DNA of 64,000 bases from Dipteris shenzhenensis (Eukaryota; Polypodiophyta; Polypodiopsida; Gleicheniales): the NCBI GenBank assembly GCA_047967505.1, contig CM106541.1; one strand, written 5' to 3'. The notes below the pieces were generated by a model. The model was not told where the DNA came from. It saw only the letters and a list, made by a program, of their open reading frames with translations, and made no database searches. Both the position numbers and the translations under genes were made by a program. Each line of letters opens with the position of its first letter. Within the stretch, counting starts at the first letter, position 1. Positions 42,298 to 54,299 of the stretch are shown in pieces.

Positions 42298-43439
42298 TGG
42301 CCTGGCAAAAGATGGTGGTATGTCTTGTTTCTTTGTGCTTATTTGTGTATGAATGTAGCATTTTTTTATCGTCCTGATTCCTTTAAAGGAAAAGCATAGG
42401 CTCTGTTGATACTTATCATGGGAATTTCTCGAATAAATTTTGAGTACCTTGTGACAAGATTGAGTTTAGGACAGGTTCCATCTAAAGTTGTTCCTGCTAA
42501 CTCTAATTTGCAAACCCTTACATTGTGGCAGGTAAATTAATAAAATTTCTCGATGTAAGAAAAGATGAATCTTTAGTTTGCAATAGTTAATAGGTTTGTG
42601 TATATGTTGGTTTTGCTGTTAGCATGGATGGGGTTGTGTCTGCATTGAGTGTGAAAGGGTAACTTTAAAAGAGCATGATGATCAATTGTAAGGCTTGCTC
42701 CTCCTTGCTTTGTAAAGCAATCATTTTGTTGTATAAAGCTGACTAACCATTGCACCAAGTCATATGCAGTATTCTATTGTATTAGTTGTTATTGGAATAG
42801 AAATAGAATGATCAAAGGATTGTTCTCTTATGTGTATTGAGTACTTTATTGTTATTTATTTTTCTTTTCTTTTCTATGAGTTTTTGTGTTGTTATCCTTT
42901 CTCAACAATGCAAGGCTTTGTGTTTCTAGAATGATCACCAGATGAGATGCCCACATTATTTTGTTTGCAAAAGCATGGCAAGTCAATGCTCTCGCCATAG
43001 TGCAAGAAAATTGACCCTTGAGAAAAGCAATGTCTGTTCTGACAATGTCTGTTCTGACACTGTAGAAAGATGCAATGGTTTGGGTACCATAATATGGCAA
43101 CATGCAACGCCCTTGCATGACACCTTCTTAGTGCAATATCTGGAAGAAAAGTCGGTCGTCCATATTTTTGCAAAGCTCGTCCAAATGGACCTAAAGGACT
43201 TTACAATAGATGAATATGTAACTAAGGTTTGGCATACCCTACGACAACGGCGACTGGTAGGCAATTGATCAAATCATGAAGTTTTAAAATTCTTATCTTG
43301 CTCCTGGCTAAAATGTTTTGTTGAAAATAGTGACCCTTTTAAATTCAGATGACAGACATACAAAGATTAAATCTTAAATGTATATTTAACATGGGATATC
43401 ACAACAATAATTAAACGTAATAAATTGTGGGGTTAAGTC
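42298..43439. other. Intergenic; unassigned frame at 42942-43268
   Basis: A plus-strand frame of 108 codons (42942-43268) and overlapping minus-strand frames exist, but none shows a motif I know. A 17-base word, aatgtctgttctgacac-like, is present twice at 43028-43060. I do not call a gene. Confidence 0.4.
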
Positions 43440-44240
43440 TCCCTAAAAACACTTCCATAGGAGAGACCACGTTGTTACACTTGGTCATGATGAATTCCTC
43501 AAACTCAAAACTTAGCAACTCCCTTGTCAGCTAAAGCATCATCTGCTCATGATCTCCTATGATGATCAGGTCATCCACATAAATGACAACCAATGCATAC
43601 TTTCCATCTCAATTAGGAACATACAAGTTAGCATCAAATACAATTTTTGAGAAAATCAATAGATATGGAAAAGCTATCCATTCATTGATACCATGCCCTC
43701 AGGGCCTATTTCAGCCTATACAATCAAAAAGCTATCCATCCATTGATACCATGCCCTCAGGGCCTATTTCATCCTATACAATGACTTCTTATACTTGCAA
43801 GCCTTATTCTCTAAACTTGGCACCTTGAAACGTGATGATTTAAACACGTATACCTTCTTCTTGAAATGTCCATTTAATAATGCCAACTCCACATCTAGCT
43901 AAAAGTCTGGCCACTTCTTATGAGTAGCCATAAGTAGTGCTACTTGAATAGTAGTCATTCTTGCTATTGGAGCAAAGAATTATAAAAAATCAAAGCCTTC
44001 AATTTGTGTGCACCCCTATGAAAAAAAGAAGAGCCTTGTACTTTTCTAAAGGGCCATCATACTTGTACTTGGAATTCCATACCCATTTAGTGCAATGACT
44101 TTCCTTTTCATGGGTAGCCGCCTATTAGCCAAGTCCCAAGTCTGGTTTTTAATGATGGTGTCATACTCATCTTGCACTGATCCAAACTTGTAGGCTACTT
44201 AAGCTTCAAAATCTCATGCATCAATGCCATACTGACTATG
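43440..44240 (-). pseudogene. Copia reverse transcriptase remnant
   Basis: The minus strand reads KWVWNSKYKYDGPLEKYKAL (about 44030-44095), KSLYRMK, stop, ALRAWYQWMDS (normally KSLYGLKQAPRAWY, about 43740-43800) and VVIYVDDLIIIGDHEQMM (about 43535-43590, catalytic YVDD). A 58-base direct duplication (43669-43724 and 43727-43782) lies in the middle of it. Stops and frameshifts are frequent. Confidence 0.8.
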
Positions 44241-44559
44241 TGTTTTGAGGCCCATCTCTTCTCTAGTATCCTTTTTAAAATTTGAACTTTGTATGTGAAT
44301 GACTCTGCACATGATTGAAGACATATTCAGTGATAAAGTGGATGGAGCCATTGCCTTCTCCACACTTTGTGGTGGCTACTCATGAAACATCACATTATAG
44401 CTGACCATGATCTTCTTTACCTCTAGATCATATATCTTTTATGTCTTTGATTCCTAGATGTATCCAAGAAAGATGCATTTCCTACTATTTGGATTTGACT
44501 TCTTTCTGGAGCTTTGAGAAGATGTGCATAACACTCAAATCAAAATGTTCAAAAATGAA

Positions 44560-45350
44560 AAGTTGAAGGCTTACTTGAGTAAGCCTCCAATTGTGTTTTT
44601 ATTGTTAGAGCTTTTGTGTAGCTCTAGTTGAGGATGTAGACAATAGTATTGACCTTCTCTGCATGTAGCATACAGTGAGCATCTCCATGATAGTTCTATT
44701 GTAAGATTCTACAACACAATTCTATTGAAGTGTATGTGCAACTTTGAGTTGTCGTTGAATGGAATTCTCCCTCAAGTACTTGTCAAACTCTTTTGAGATG
44801 AAATCACCTCCTCTATCTATCCAAAAACTTTTCACCTTCATCTTGCTTTCATTCTCCAGTATCTTGTTCCACTCTTTAGAATTTATAGGAACTTCAGCCT
44901 TATCCTATACAAAATACACCCACATATACCAAATATAGTTGTTGATGGTTAGCAACATCACCCAAAGCTAGAGTAGGAATCTATCCACATAGATCATCAT
45001 GTACCAAATATAGAGGATCCTTTTCCCAATTGCCAATTGAAAAAGGCTTTCTTTGCTGTTTGGCCATCATATAAGCTTCACATGGTTGGTAATTTTGGAA
45101 AATGTATGCAAATCTTCATCCATCCCTAGATTTTGCATTTCTTCATGAACAACATAACTAAGGTGAACAAACCTTTCATTCCATGATTACTTATGCCCAC
45201 TACTATAGTGGCTTCGAGAATATTTAGCTCATACAAGTTATTGTTCCTCAGTGCTATGGCAACAACCTTGCTAGATGCATTAAGAATTTTCACTTCGGTT
45301 CTCTTGAATAGGACCTCCAAATTGCGATCAATTATCGTAGCAAAACCTTA
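44560..45350 (-). pseudogene. Copia integrase remnant
   Basis: The minus strand reads KVKSFWIDRGGDFISKEFDK (second catalytic Asp region, about 44790-44850), a REN.IQRQL..AHT block and VVESYNRTIMEM (catalytic Glu, about 44680-44720). The pre-integrase region lies toward 45350. It belongs to the same element as the reverse transcriptase at 43.4-44.2 kb. Confidence 0.75.
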
Positions 45351-45399
45351 TTAAGATGAAGTACTTGAAATACATTAGACAACTCTTTAGCTTCGCCAT

Positions 45400-46660
45400 T
45401 TGAATGAAAAAAGAACCAATACTCATATCTTGAACAAGTCTATTTTAATTGTTGTCGATCGTCACATTGATAGGCTCTTTGAGAGGCATCAAAGAGCGAT
45501 ATCATTCCTTTCTATTGATCATATGATGAGATGCTCCATCATCAAGAAGACATGAATCATTCCTCGCTAAAGCTTAAGTCGAGGAGCATACTTCTTCAAA
45601 CATGCCCTATAAGTTCAACTCAAAATAAATTGTGTTGGCAAATTCATTGTCTTTTGAAGAAGACTTAGTAGTGCCGTTCTTTTCATCTTGCTACTTCTTT
45701 TGGTAGTCCTTGGACATGTGGCTACTCTTGTTACAATAGTCGCATGTATGCTTGAGCTTTCTCTTTTCATGTCCTTCTCACCACCCTTTCCTTGGATGTT
45801 GGCTAAGAATGTTGCATCACTTCTTCTGTGCATGTTTTCAATTGTACCTCCTCCTCTAGAAGCATAGCACGAAATTCTTCAAATATGAGGGTTGGAGTTC
45901 TCACCTATGTGTTAAGTGGTATAACTAGTGCATCATAACTTTTGGGGAAGAATTTAGATACATCTAGTGTACCACTTTTTGCTATCCCTACTACTTCCAT
46001 CTGATCATAAATATTCTTAGTCTATGTGATGAAAGTCTCACTTCTTTATTGCAAGCTAACTCTCTAGGTTATTAATCCTAGTTTGATCTGCATCTCATAA
46101 TAACCTTTCAATATGTTCTAAGAATCACTACACTTAGACATAATACAAAGCAATGTCAAGATAGAATCACTTACACTGGTAACGATAGCGCATAGTGCAT
46201 CTGCATTTCTACATCTCCAAGTATGTAGAAGATCCACATCAAGAGGATTTGTGTTGCCAATGTCACTTGCCAAGTCTAGTGTTTTGACTCGTTGTAGATC
46301 TAGAACAATATCAAAGAGCTTAATGCATCTGCATTTCTACATCTTCAAGTACGTAAAAGATCCACATCAGAGGAGTTGTGTTGCTGAGGTCACTTGGGTC
46401 CAGTGTTTTGACTCATTCTAGATCTAGAACAATATCAAAGAGCTTGATGCATCAAAAATGGCCTTGATCTTGAACCTCCAAAGCACTTGCCTTCAAGATG
46501 AAAGACCCAAGTGGACAACTTTGCATGATCTCCACTTGAGTCATTGGGGTTGCTAGGGTTACTTAACTACTAGTAGTTATCACTCCAAATGTTTTCTGCT
46601 ACAAAAAGTTCATCAAACTATCATGAAGTTGGAGGCCATCATATGCCCTCGATTTTGGGG
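45400..46660 (-). pseudogene. Copia protease and Gag remnant
   Basis: The minus strand holds a protease-like DDASHHMINRKE stretch (about 45500-45550) and a degenerate knuckle, CDYCNKSSHMSKDY (final Cys changed to Tyr, about 45700-45750). A Gag-like RTPTLIFEEFRAMLLEEE stretch follows near 45850-45900. The order from high to low coordinate (gag, protease, integrase, reverse transcriptase) is the copia order. A tandem duplication (46195-46446) interrupts gag. Confidence 0.65.
46195..46446. repeat. Tandem duplication of about 128 bp
   Basis: Two units (about 46195-46322 and 46323-46446) share gcatctgcatttctacatct at the start and tctagaacaatatcaaagag at the end. Confidence 0.8.
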
Positions 46661-46712
46661 ACTATGTTCCCCCAGACTCGCTATACTCCGTTACCCCCCA
46701 CTTCTCGGGGGA

Positions 46713-46940
46713 CTTGTTGAGAAACCATCTCAACATCATGTGTTTAATATTGTGCATAGCACTAACACATAGAGTGCTATAGAGGAAAAGGTTAGATACC
46801 CTAGCCCTAACCCTAAAAGGGTTTGTATATATTCTACATTTTCAACTAATTCTAGTGTACAGTTAGTCCATTTGTGGTGTACTCTTTAGCTATGCACTCT
46901 CTCCTCATCTCCACTCTTCTCTCATCTCTTCATATTTTGT
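46713..46940 (+). mobile_element. Possible LTR with degenerate primer site
   Basis: The segment from TGTTGAGAAACC to TTTTGTCA has TG...CA ends and is followed by tagtattagagtat, close to the Met-type site TGGTATCAGAGC. A purine run (cgggggac) precedes it. It may be a short copia LTR; I found no partner copy. Confidence 0.4.
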
Positions 46941-49555
46941 CATAGTATTAGAGTATCCCTACCTTCCGTTGAGGCATTGTGATCCTTGACAGCTTGAAAG
47001 TGATCGAGAGATTGATAGTTCTCATGAGTGATCGTGAGTTCATCCACTTCACTTCCATTAAGAGAATTTGGAAGAACTTCTTCCCATTGTGATTCCGTCT
47101 AAGAGAGAGCTTTGATATTTGTGAGAAAGAAAGATTCGAGAGATAAAGAGAGAAAGACTTCATGTCTTCCAAAGTCTCCCAGCAAAGTTTCTACAAGTAC
47201 TTCAACCTTCAACCTCCCTTCAACAACAACTTGTAGCCACTATCAGGAGTTACTATAAGGCTCCAAGGCTAGTAGGGATCTTTGCCTTTGATTGAAGCTA
47301 CAGGAGCTACAAGCCCATCGTGAAACTAAAGGCCCAACCACAGCAATGGCTCTAGTGTTCAACCAAGGCATCCTCAGCACCACCCGTTTCACATGAACTT
47401 TGTTTGATTGGCTTCCCTTGGGAGCCAAAAGCTACGCTTGCTGCTCGGTGCCATTTGAAATGTCTACAAGCCTCCAGCTACATAGCTGCTCCACGGTCTT
47501 GAGACCCACTTGAACTCATTCGAGAAATGAAGGCTTCTGCCAAGCTTCTTCTCCATAGGAACAAACAGTTGACTGGCTATGCAACACAGCCAACCGCACG
47601 CACAATGAGCAATCAATGGCTCCTGTGCCATAGTGCATACAACACCTCCAATGACGGGCTCCTCCCTTCGACCAAGCACTCTAGCTATAACCCTCAATGT
47701 TGTCAGTGACTCTATCAAACAAGCTAAGTGCCAATCAGCTGCGTGACCTCATCGAGCACTTCAACAACAAGATCTTGCCTTTGATGCCAATGACTCTCAA
47801 CACAAAGAGCTCACGAGTAAAGCAACAAAGGATGTAACGACTAGGCTCTTCTTCATCGATAACCTCCAAGCAAGGTCCTGCAAACAAACACAGGCCACCC
47901 ACTATAGAGCACCAACTGACCAACTTCCAAAAGCCTTCTCTGACTCAGATGACAAGACGAGGATAGCAACTACCTGATCACACAATGAGTGCTCCCGATG
48001 CCTTCACAAGACAAGCATAACACACATGGCTCAACTAAGGCTCTTGCATACATGGCCAACACCTTCGACTGAGCGAGCTCTAGGCGCCTCCAACAATGAC
48101 ACTGACCTAGTGCTCACTGCGAACAAGGTCGACCATCTAGCATAGCACAACACCTCGACACTCCAAGCACCCGCTGCTCCATAGACGTCAACCAACGTAA
48201 ACAACCCGCCATCAACTGCCATCAACTATGTGCATAGTGATGACCTACCATCGATACCTTCTGCCAACCATGGATGATGATAGAATCTAGCAGATTTCAT
48301 TGGGCATTTGAAGATTCCATCGAGAATCCCACTGATTCCATCAACACACATGGTGCCACCGGTACTAGAGATGTGGCATCTTATCTAAACACATGGCACC
48401 CTTATCTACAGGGCCACATCATTAGAAGACCTCTAGCATGCCATGTCATCACAATCGTCCATGTCAACATGCCACCTCGATGTGCCACATCAGCACATCT
48501 ACGTCACCTGATCTACCACGTCAATATGTCCATGTCACTTGATTTGCCATGTTAGCACTTCCACCTGCCTACCACATCAGCACGCTGATGTAGTCTGACT
48601 ACATCATTAGGGCCACATCATCAAGTGCCATGTGGACTGGCCACCTCAACACTACCACATGGTAGTCCCCTGTCAAGCAAACAACCCCTTTGCAGCAAGC
48701 ACACTATGCACACTGCATGTGCACCCACTTGACACCTTAGCAATGTCCTAGAGGCACACCTATACATGAAACTCTGAGTGCCACACCATCATTTTGAACC
48801 CTTTTTTTGGCCCTTCCACCTAGATCAAGCCGTATATGTTGATCCAGGAAGAATTTGAGGGTGCTCCAAAAAGTAAAAAGGCTTGCTTTTTTGTGCTCTA
48901 CACACTCGTCACATCATGCAAATATTTTGGCGCAAGTATGACACACTTTTGAGCCTCGACGACAAATCCACTTCTTGCATGCACATCAGCCTCTACGTCG
49001 ATGCATCTAACCCAACACCTAAAATGAGCAAAGAAAAGAAATTATTTGCTACTTTTTCACTGTGCAATGGTTGGTCTAGATCTAGATCAGAGTAGATTAG
49101 ATAATCCTTACAAGAGATAATCCAAGAAATCCAATGGAAGCCATGCCCAAGAATGCCTAAATAGTTCCTACTCGGAGTCAGTCCCTTTGCCCACTTGTGG
49201 TTTCAAATCATTACATTTCTTGAAACCCGATCTTTTATATTTTAGTGACCAGAGACTTCAGAGTGGTCAGAGGCACTGACCGTTTGATCAGAGGGCATAT
49301 TCCACATGATTTGATTTTACACGCACATGCCATCATTGTAAAGCCTATATGGCTATTTTCCAGCATTGTGAACATCATTTCAAGCCTTGTAAAGCTCTTG
49401 GCTATTCTTAGCATCATTTGCCACAAGCCTTGTAACACATTGGATTATATATTGCAATTCTATCTACACTAACAGTTCATATTTCACTTGGTACAGTTAG
49501 TGTATTGTAATTGATTCAGACAATGATTTCACATACACTTCGAGTACATTCCTTG
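46941..49555. other. Long stretch without recognisable genes
   Basis: Frames are short and without known motifs. The sequence at 48360-48670 is built of loosely repeated gccacatca / catgtca words. The stretch up to 49555 may contain the 5' LTR and leader of the next copia element, but I could not delimit an LTR pair. Confidence 0.4.
48360..48670. repeat. Degenerate short repeats (gccacatca-type)
   Basis: Variants of gccacatcatc, ccatgtcaacatgccacc and ccacatcagcac recur roughly every 20-30 bases without an exact period. Confidence 0.5.
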
Positions 49556-49559
49556 CACC

Positions 49560-50700
49560 ATGTCTACCACTAGCAACCTTAATTTGGAGGCATATACTAA
49601 GCTAGATAACTCCAATTATGGCATATGGAAATACCAAATGTAGACCATTCTTGTACTTCAAGACAAATGGGAGTGTGTCGATAGGTCTACACCTAGACCA
49701 TTGGACAATTCAACCAGTAGTAGCTCCACTCCCACCATTTTTGCAACACCAGTAGTGGGATCTACAGCTGCACCACTAGTGTCCATACTTGTAGGCAGAT
49801 CTTGCCATTGCCCGAGCACAAGAAGAATGGGACAAGAAAGACAAATATGCATATCATTTGATCAAGCAAAATGTGCAAGATGTCATGCAAGGACAGCTCA
49901 ACACCATCAAGACATCAAAAGAAGCATGGGACATGTTCGCATCTCTTTATGAGTCTAAGAACACTTACATGATTCTTACACTGGGAAACTAGATAAACCA
50001 AAGTTTCTGCAACAACAGTGACACTGGTCATGCTAATGTACTCAAAATCAAGGATTACAACAATCAACTCGCAGCAATAGGAGAGACCATGAATCCCACA
50101 GAAATGGATCAAGCCATCCTGAATGGACTAGGAGAGGAATACAAGAATCTAGTCTAGAATATTGCCATTCAATGGCAAACTCCGACACTGGAAGAGCTAC
50201 AATTAGTGTTACATGGTGAAGAACTCATGAATCAATCCACTCACACACAAAAAGGTCATTCCAATGATCAAGCATTCGCATCTTCAGATAGAAGCAGAGG
50301 TAGAGGCGGAGGTAGATCATTTCAATGAAGTGGCCATCATCAACAACAAGGTCATCAACAAAGTCAGCATCAACATCATCCTGAGCAGCATCAGTGTCAA
50401 CAACAACCAAGAGGAAGATTTCAAGGACAAGGAATGCATCCACACATGTGTCAAACATTCAGTGCAATTACTATCATAGGTTTTGACACTATGAAAGAGA
50501 TTGCCGCAAGAAGCAGTACGACCAAGGCAGTCAATCTAGTAGTGAAATCGAGGGAATTTCTAAGGAAGAGGAAATCATTATGATGGACATTCAAGTCACA
50601 GTCATTATGCCAATGAAACTAAAAATATGTTTCTTGCAAGTGAGGATATGCGAAAGACTGAAATAGTGTACCTTGACATAAATTGCAATTCAAAAGGGAA
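49560..50700 (+). pseudogene. Copia Gag remnant
   Basis: It starts MSTTSNLNLEAYTKLDNSNY at 49560, followed by WKYQM, a stop and VLQDKWECVDR. Later pieces include SKEAWDMFASLYESKN near 49916-49965 and MDQAILNGLGEEYKNL near 50104-50150. After the basic, Gln/His-rich stretch at 50280-50440, a knuckle-like CNYHRF/C...RDCRKK region lies near 50460-50515. Frameshifts and stops are frequent. Confidence 0.7.
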
Positions 50701-51410
50701 ATGTAGTTACCAAGTGAGTACCAAGTCAATCAAGCAGATCAAGATCCTTGGTACATCAACAGCGGTGCATCATCTCATATGACAAAGCATCAAGAATGGT
50801 TCACAGAGATGAAACCATTAGAAGGACTAAAGAACGTTATCTACATTGCAGATAACACACCAAATCCAGTTCAAGGGAAAGGCATTGTCCCTATGAACAC
50901 TTTCACTTGTACAAAAGGATTGGTGAAAGATGTACTATGTTTCGAAGCTCAAAAAGAGCCTCTTGTCAGTTGGGCAAATGATGAAACACAACTATCGAGT
51001 CATCTTTGATGGAGATGAATGCACTATCAGAGACAAATCTAGAGGATATCAGCTAGTAGGAAAAGCTATCAAGGAATGATGCTTGTTTAGAATGCTAGCT
51101 TCAGTACCAGATTTGCATGCCATGTCAGCTCAACCGCAACAGATGCCAATTTCCATAGTATGGCACAAGAGATATGGACATGTCAATTTCAAAAGCTTGA
51201 TAGAACTCAAAAATCAAAATATGGCAATTGGAATTCATAAGCTACAGTTTCTTGGAAAAGTTTGCAAAGCATGCTGCTTCGGAAACAAAAGCGAACCAAC
51301 TATGGCAGAAGCATCTCTTGAGCAAGAGGTATTCTTGATTTTATTCATACAAATGTATGGGGTTATGCCGAGACCCGCAACATCAATGTTCACTTTACTA
51401 CTTGACTTTC
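50701..51410 (+). pseudogene. Copia protease and pre-integrase remnant
   Basis: Protease: DPWYINSGASSHMTKHQEWF (Asp of the usual DSG replaced by Asn, about 50750-50805) and GKGIVPMNTFTCTKGLVKDV. The pre-integrase zinc region WHKRYGHVNFKSLIELKNQN and VCKACCFGNKSEP lies at 51150-51300. Confidence 0.75.
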
Positions 51411-52360
51411 ATTGACGACTACAGCAGATATTGTTGGGTCTACTTTTTGAAAGAGAAATCTAAAGTCTTTTCTAGATTTCAAGAATTCAAAGCCATGGTA
51501 GAAAACTAGACAGGCAGAAAGATCAAAGTCATGAGATCAGACAGAGGAGGTGAATACATGTCTTCAGCATTCATGAACTTTTGCAAAAGTAATGGCATTC
51601 AAAGACAATTCACTTGTGCAGATACTCCTCAATAGAATCCAAGAGCTGAAAGGAAGAACGGTACTTTAGTAGACATTGCTAGAGCAATGCTCAGTGAGAA
51701 GTATCTTCCGAATCAATATCGGGTAGGAAAAATCGCCATGCAAACTACTTACTTAATTTACTTGCAATTGAACCGATTCAGGGTATGACACCTTATGAAG
51801 CATTCACTGGACACAAGCCACGCATTGGGCATCTCTCCATATTTGGTTGCATAGAATATGCCCACATACATGATGATCATTGTAGAAAATTGGATGCGAA
51901 GTAATGCATCATGGTTGGGTATAGTGAAGAGAGCAAATCATACAAGTTGTATGATCCCATCAACCGAAAGGTCATTATCTCAAGACATGTAATCTTTGAT
52001 GAAGAATTAGAATGGAAGACATCAAATACATAGGATATGGACACACCGATTACTCAGTCACCTACATAAAAGGTTGATGAAGAAGAGCCAGACTTGCCAG
52101 AAGCACCTCGAGAGGAGCAACATCAACTCAGACGGTCTACTAGGTGAAGCAGACCACCAACCAGATTGACATATGCTCAGAAAGGAAAAGCAATTCAGGT
52201 TGAAACCACCAATTATGCTCTTATGACTACCATCATGGCTAGAGGAGATCCAGTGTACTTCGAAGATGCAATTGACAAGAAAAAATGGAAAACTGCTATG
52301 AATGCATATATACTCATCCTTGGAGCATGTCCAACCATGGAGATCTACAATCATTAAGAG
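51400..52360 (+). pseudogene. Copia integrase and reverse-transcriptase start
   Basis: Integrase core: [19 protein letters not shown] (first Asp), MRSDRGGEYMSS (second Asp) and RAERKNGTLVDIARAM (Glu), so the DDE triad is readable although stops are present. Further pieces are PYEAFTGHKPRIGHLSIFGC and VIFDEELEWKTS. The final piece MARGDPVYFEDAIDKKKWKT is the beginning of reverse transcriptase, after which coding ends (52354). A TGTTAGAAATC at 52489 might open a 3' LTR, but I cannot confirm it. Confidence 0.75.
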
Positions 52361-52779
52361 GAAGAGTAATTAGTAGGAATGATAAGAACACCAAACAACA
52401 TATAACAAGCAACAAAAACTTTGAAGTAGTTCACCTCCAATGACTCAGCATTAGAGGTAGTTCAATTTTTTGTGTTCATTGAGAAGGAATGTTAGAAATC
52501 AATTACTCCACTCTCATGTAACGATGCAAGCACCAGTTAGGTCTAATTTGTAAGCCCCATTTATGAGGAGAAGGCACTAAGTAGCATGGATACCTAGTAG
52601 GCACTAAGTAGCATGGATACTCTATAGGTCCCAATTTAGACATGTGAAGCTTCGAGATCAGTGGATGTGGGTGTTGTCCATTACATCTGTCCTTGTGATC
52701 TCAGGCCTCATCCATTGTATCACACTGGGCTATGGTGTGTGTATTCATCAGCACGCTTCATTGCTAAATGGCCCCAATT

Positions 52780-53700
52780 CTAGCAGCAGTGAACACACCA
52801 GAGTTTCGTTCTTCCTTGACCTAGTGAGTGCCCTGCAGAAGCCGCAAAACCCCTTTTTCCTACTTTAGAGGTCTCTTTGGGCTTCTTCTCTTCTTTAACT
52901 TCTGGCTCCTCATCCAACCTCTCCTCATCAGACTCATCATTGCTGCCTCTGTGCTTTTTCTTCGACATGACTTCTTCCTAGACTTGTTTTTCCCCTTGGA
53001 TGACTTGCGATGCTTGGCCGTCTGACCATGGAGTGCCTCTCCCGCATGGATTTCCTATGCGATCATATCATTCAAAGGCATTGTGGCTTTGTTCACAGTT
53101 TCCACCACCATTTGCACATCCTTGGCCAATCCAGCAATAAAGTATTCATTAAGCACTTCCACCGCACGTTGCTGGTTGATAGGAACAAGTTGCAAAAGCT
53201 GACAGAATTGAGCCACATATCCTCATCGCCTTGCTCCAAGATCCACATTCCCTCTAGAGGTTGATGAAACATCTTCTCTTAGCAAACTTGCCTCAGGAAT
53301 GCGACCTTGATATCGTTGTAGGGTGCAAATTGATATGAATGATATTCTTCCAACCATCTTGATGCTTCCGCCTCCAGAGTTGACTCAAATACTACTTCCT
53401 TCTGTGCCAGATGCACCACACCTAGTGCGTTGAGCGCGTAGATCTTGTCAAATGCTGGACATGTGCATCTGGATTATCTTTGAATTTTCTCAGAAACTCG
53501 GTATACTTGACCTTCGTAGTTGCCATGGGAAGTGCAATAATTGGAGCAACTGGCACAATTGGCACCACTGGAACAATAGGTACCGCTTGAACAATATAAC
53601 AACCGGTGCTGTCGGAACCTGTCCATCTTCTACTGGTGAAGATTACAAAGTGGTGAAAAAACCTCGTACCACCAATGAGACGTGTCCCGCAGTCCATGAA
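52780..53700 (-). pseudogene. Retroelement Gag-like remnant
   Basis: The minus strand reads KYTEFLRKFKDNPDAHVQ (about 53450-53510) and, in another frame, ASRWLEEYHSYQFAPYND (about 53320-53380). EKMFHQPLEGMWILEQGDED follows (about 53220-53280), and then a Lys/Glu-rich stretch (52780-52968). It resembles a Gag capsid of a gypsy-like element, but the match is weak. A low-complexity PIVPVVPIVPVAPI stretch precedes it. Confidence 0.45.
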
Positions 53701-54299
53701 GATGGTTCACTTAGGAAACGCCGACCATGCAAAAAAGGGCGAACAACAGATACCGAACTCGAACGCTACCTTGCAAATATCGGACTATCCTTGTCTCTTC
53801 CTGTGGGGTGCTCTAATTTTCCCTGGGCATCACCATGCTCCAAAACGATTGGTGCAATGTCTTTTGGATTCTACTGAACCTCTCCCTCCACTAGGGGATC
53901 TTTGTTGGTGAAAATGGACCACCTAGGCTGCCGGGGCAGCCTTGTTGTTGAAACTAGGGAATCCGGAGGTCCTTGCAACCCCGTTTGCATGCATATCACT
54001 AGTTAATTCCATTATTCATTTGGACATACGATTGATCTCCACATGTAGATGCTAGAGTCTATCGATCAAGCACTTCTCTAATCTGTTGTCCCTTGTGGTC
54101 AATGCACGCTTGCAGATCGACAACAGAAACCGCAGGTCATGGTCAAGTCAAATGTCACCTGCCCAACAATGCGGACATGACTAGTGCGCCGTGGGGCTCA
54201 ACACCTACCCTGCATATGTAGAAAAGGGAGAGAAAATGTGAAAAATTTTGGTCGCCAATATGTAATACCCTAAGTGGAAGGCGCTATGGGATACACGAA

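Noticed and set aside
48360-48670. CRISPR-like array
   Set aside because: Units are degenerate and without regular spacers, and the genome is a plant's.
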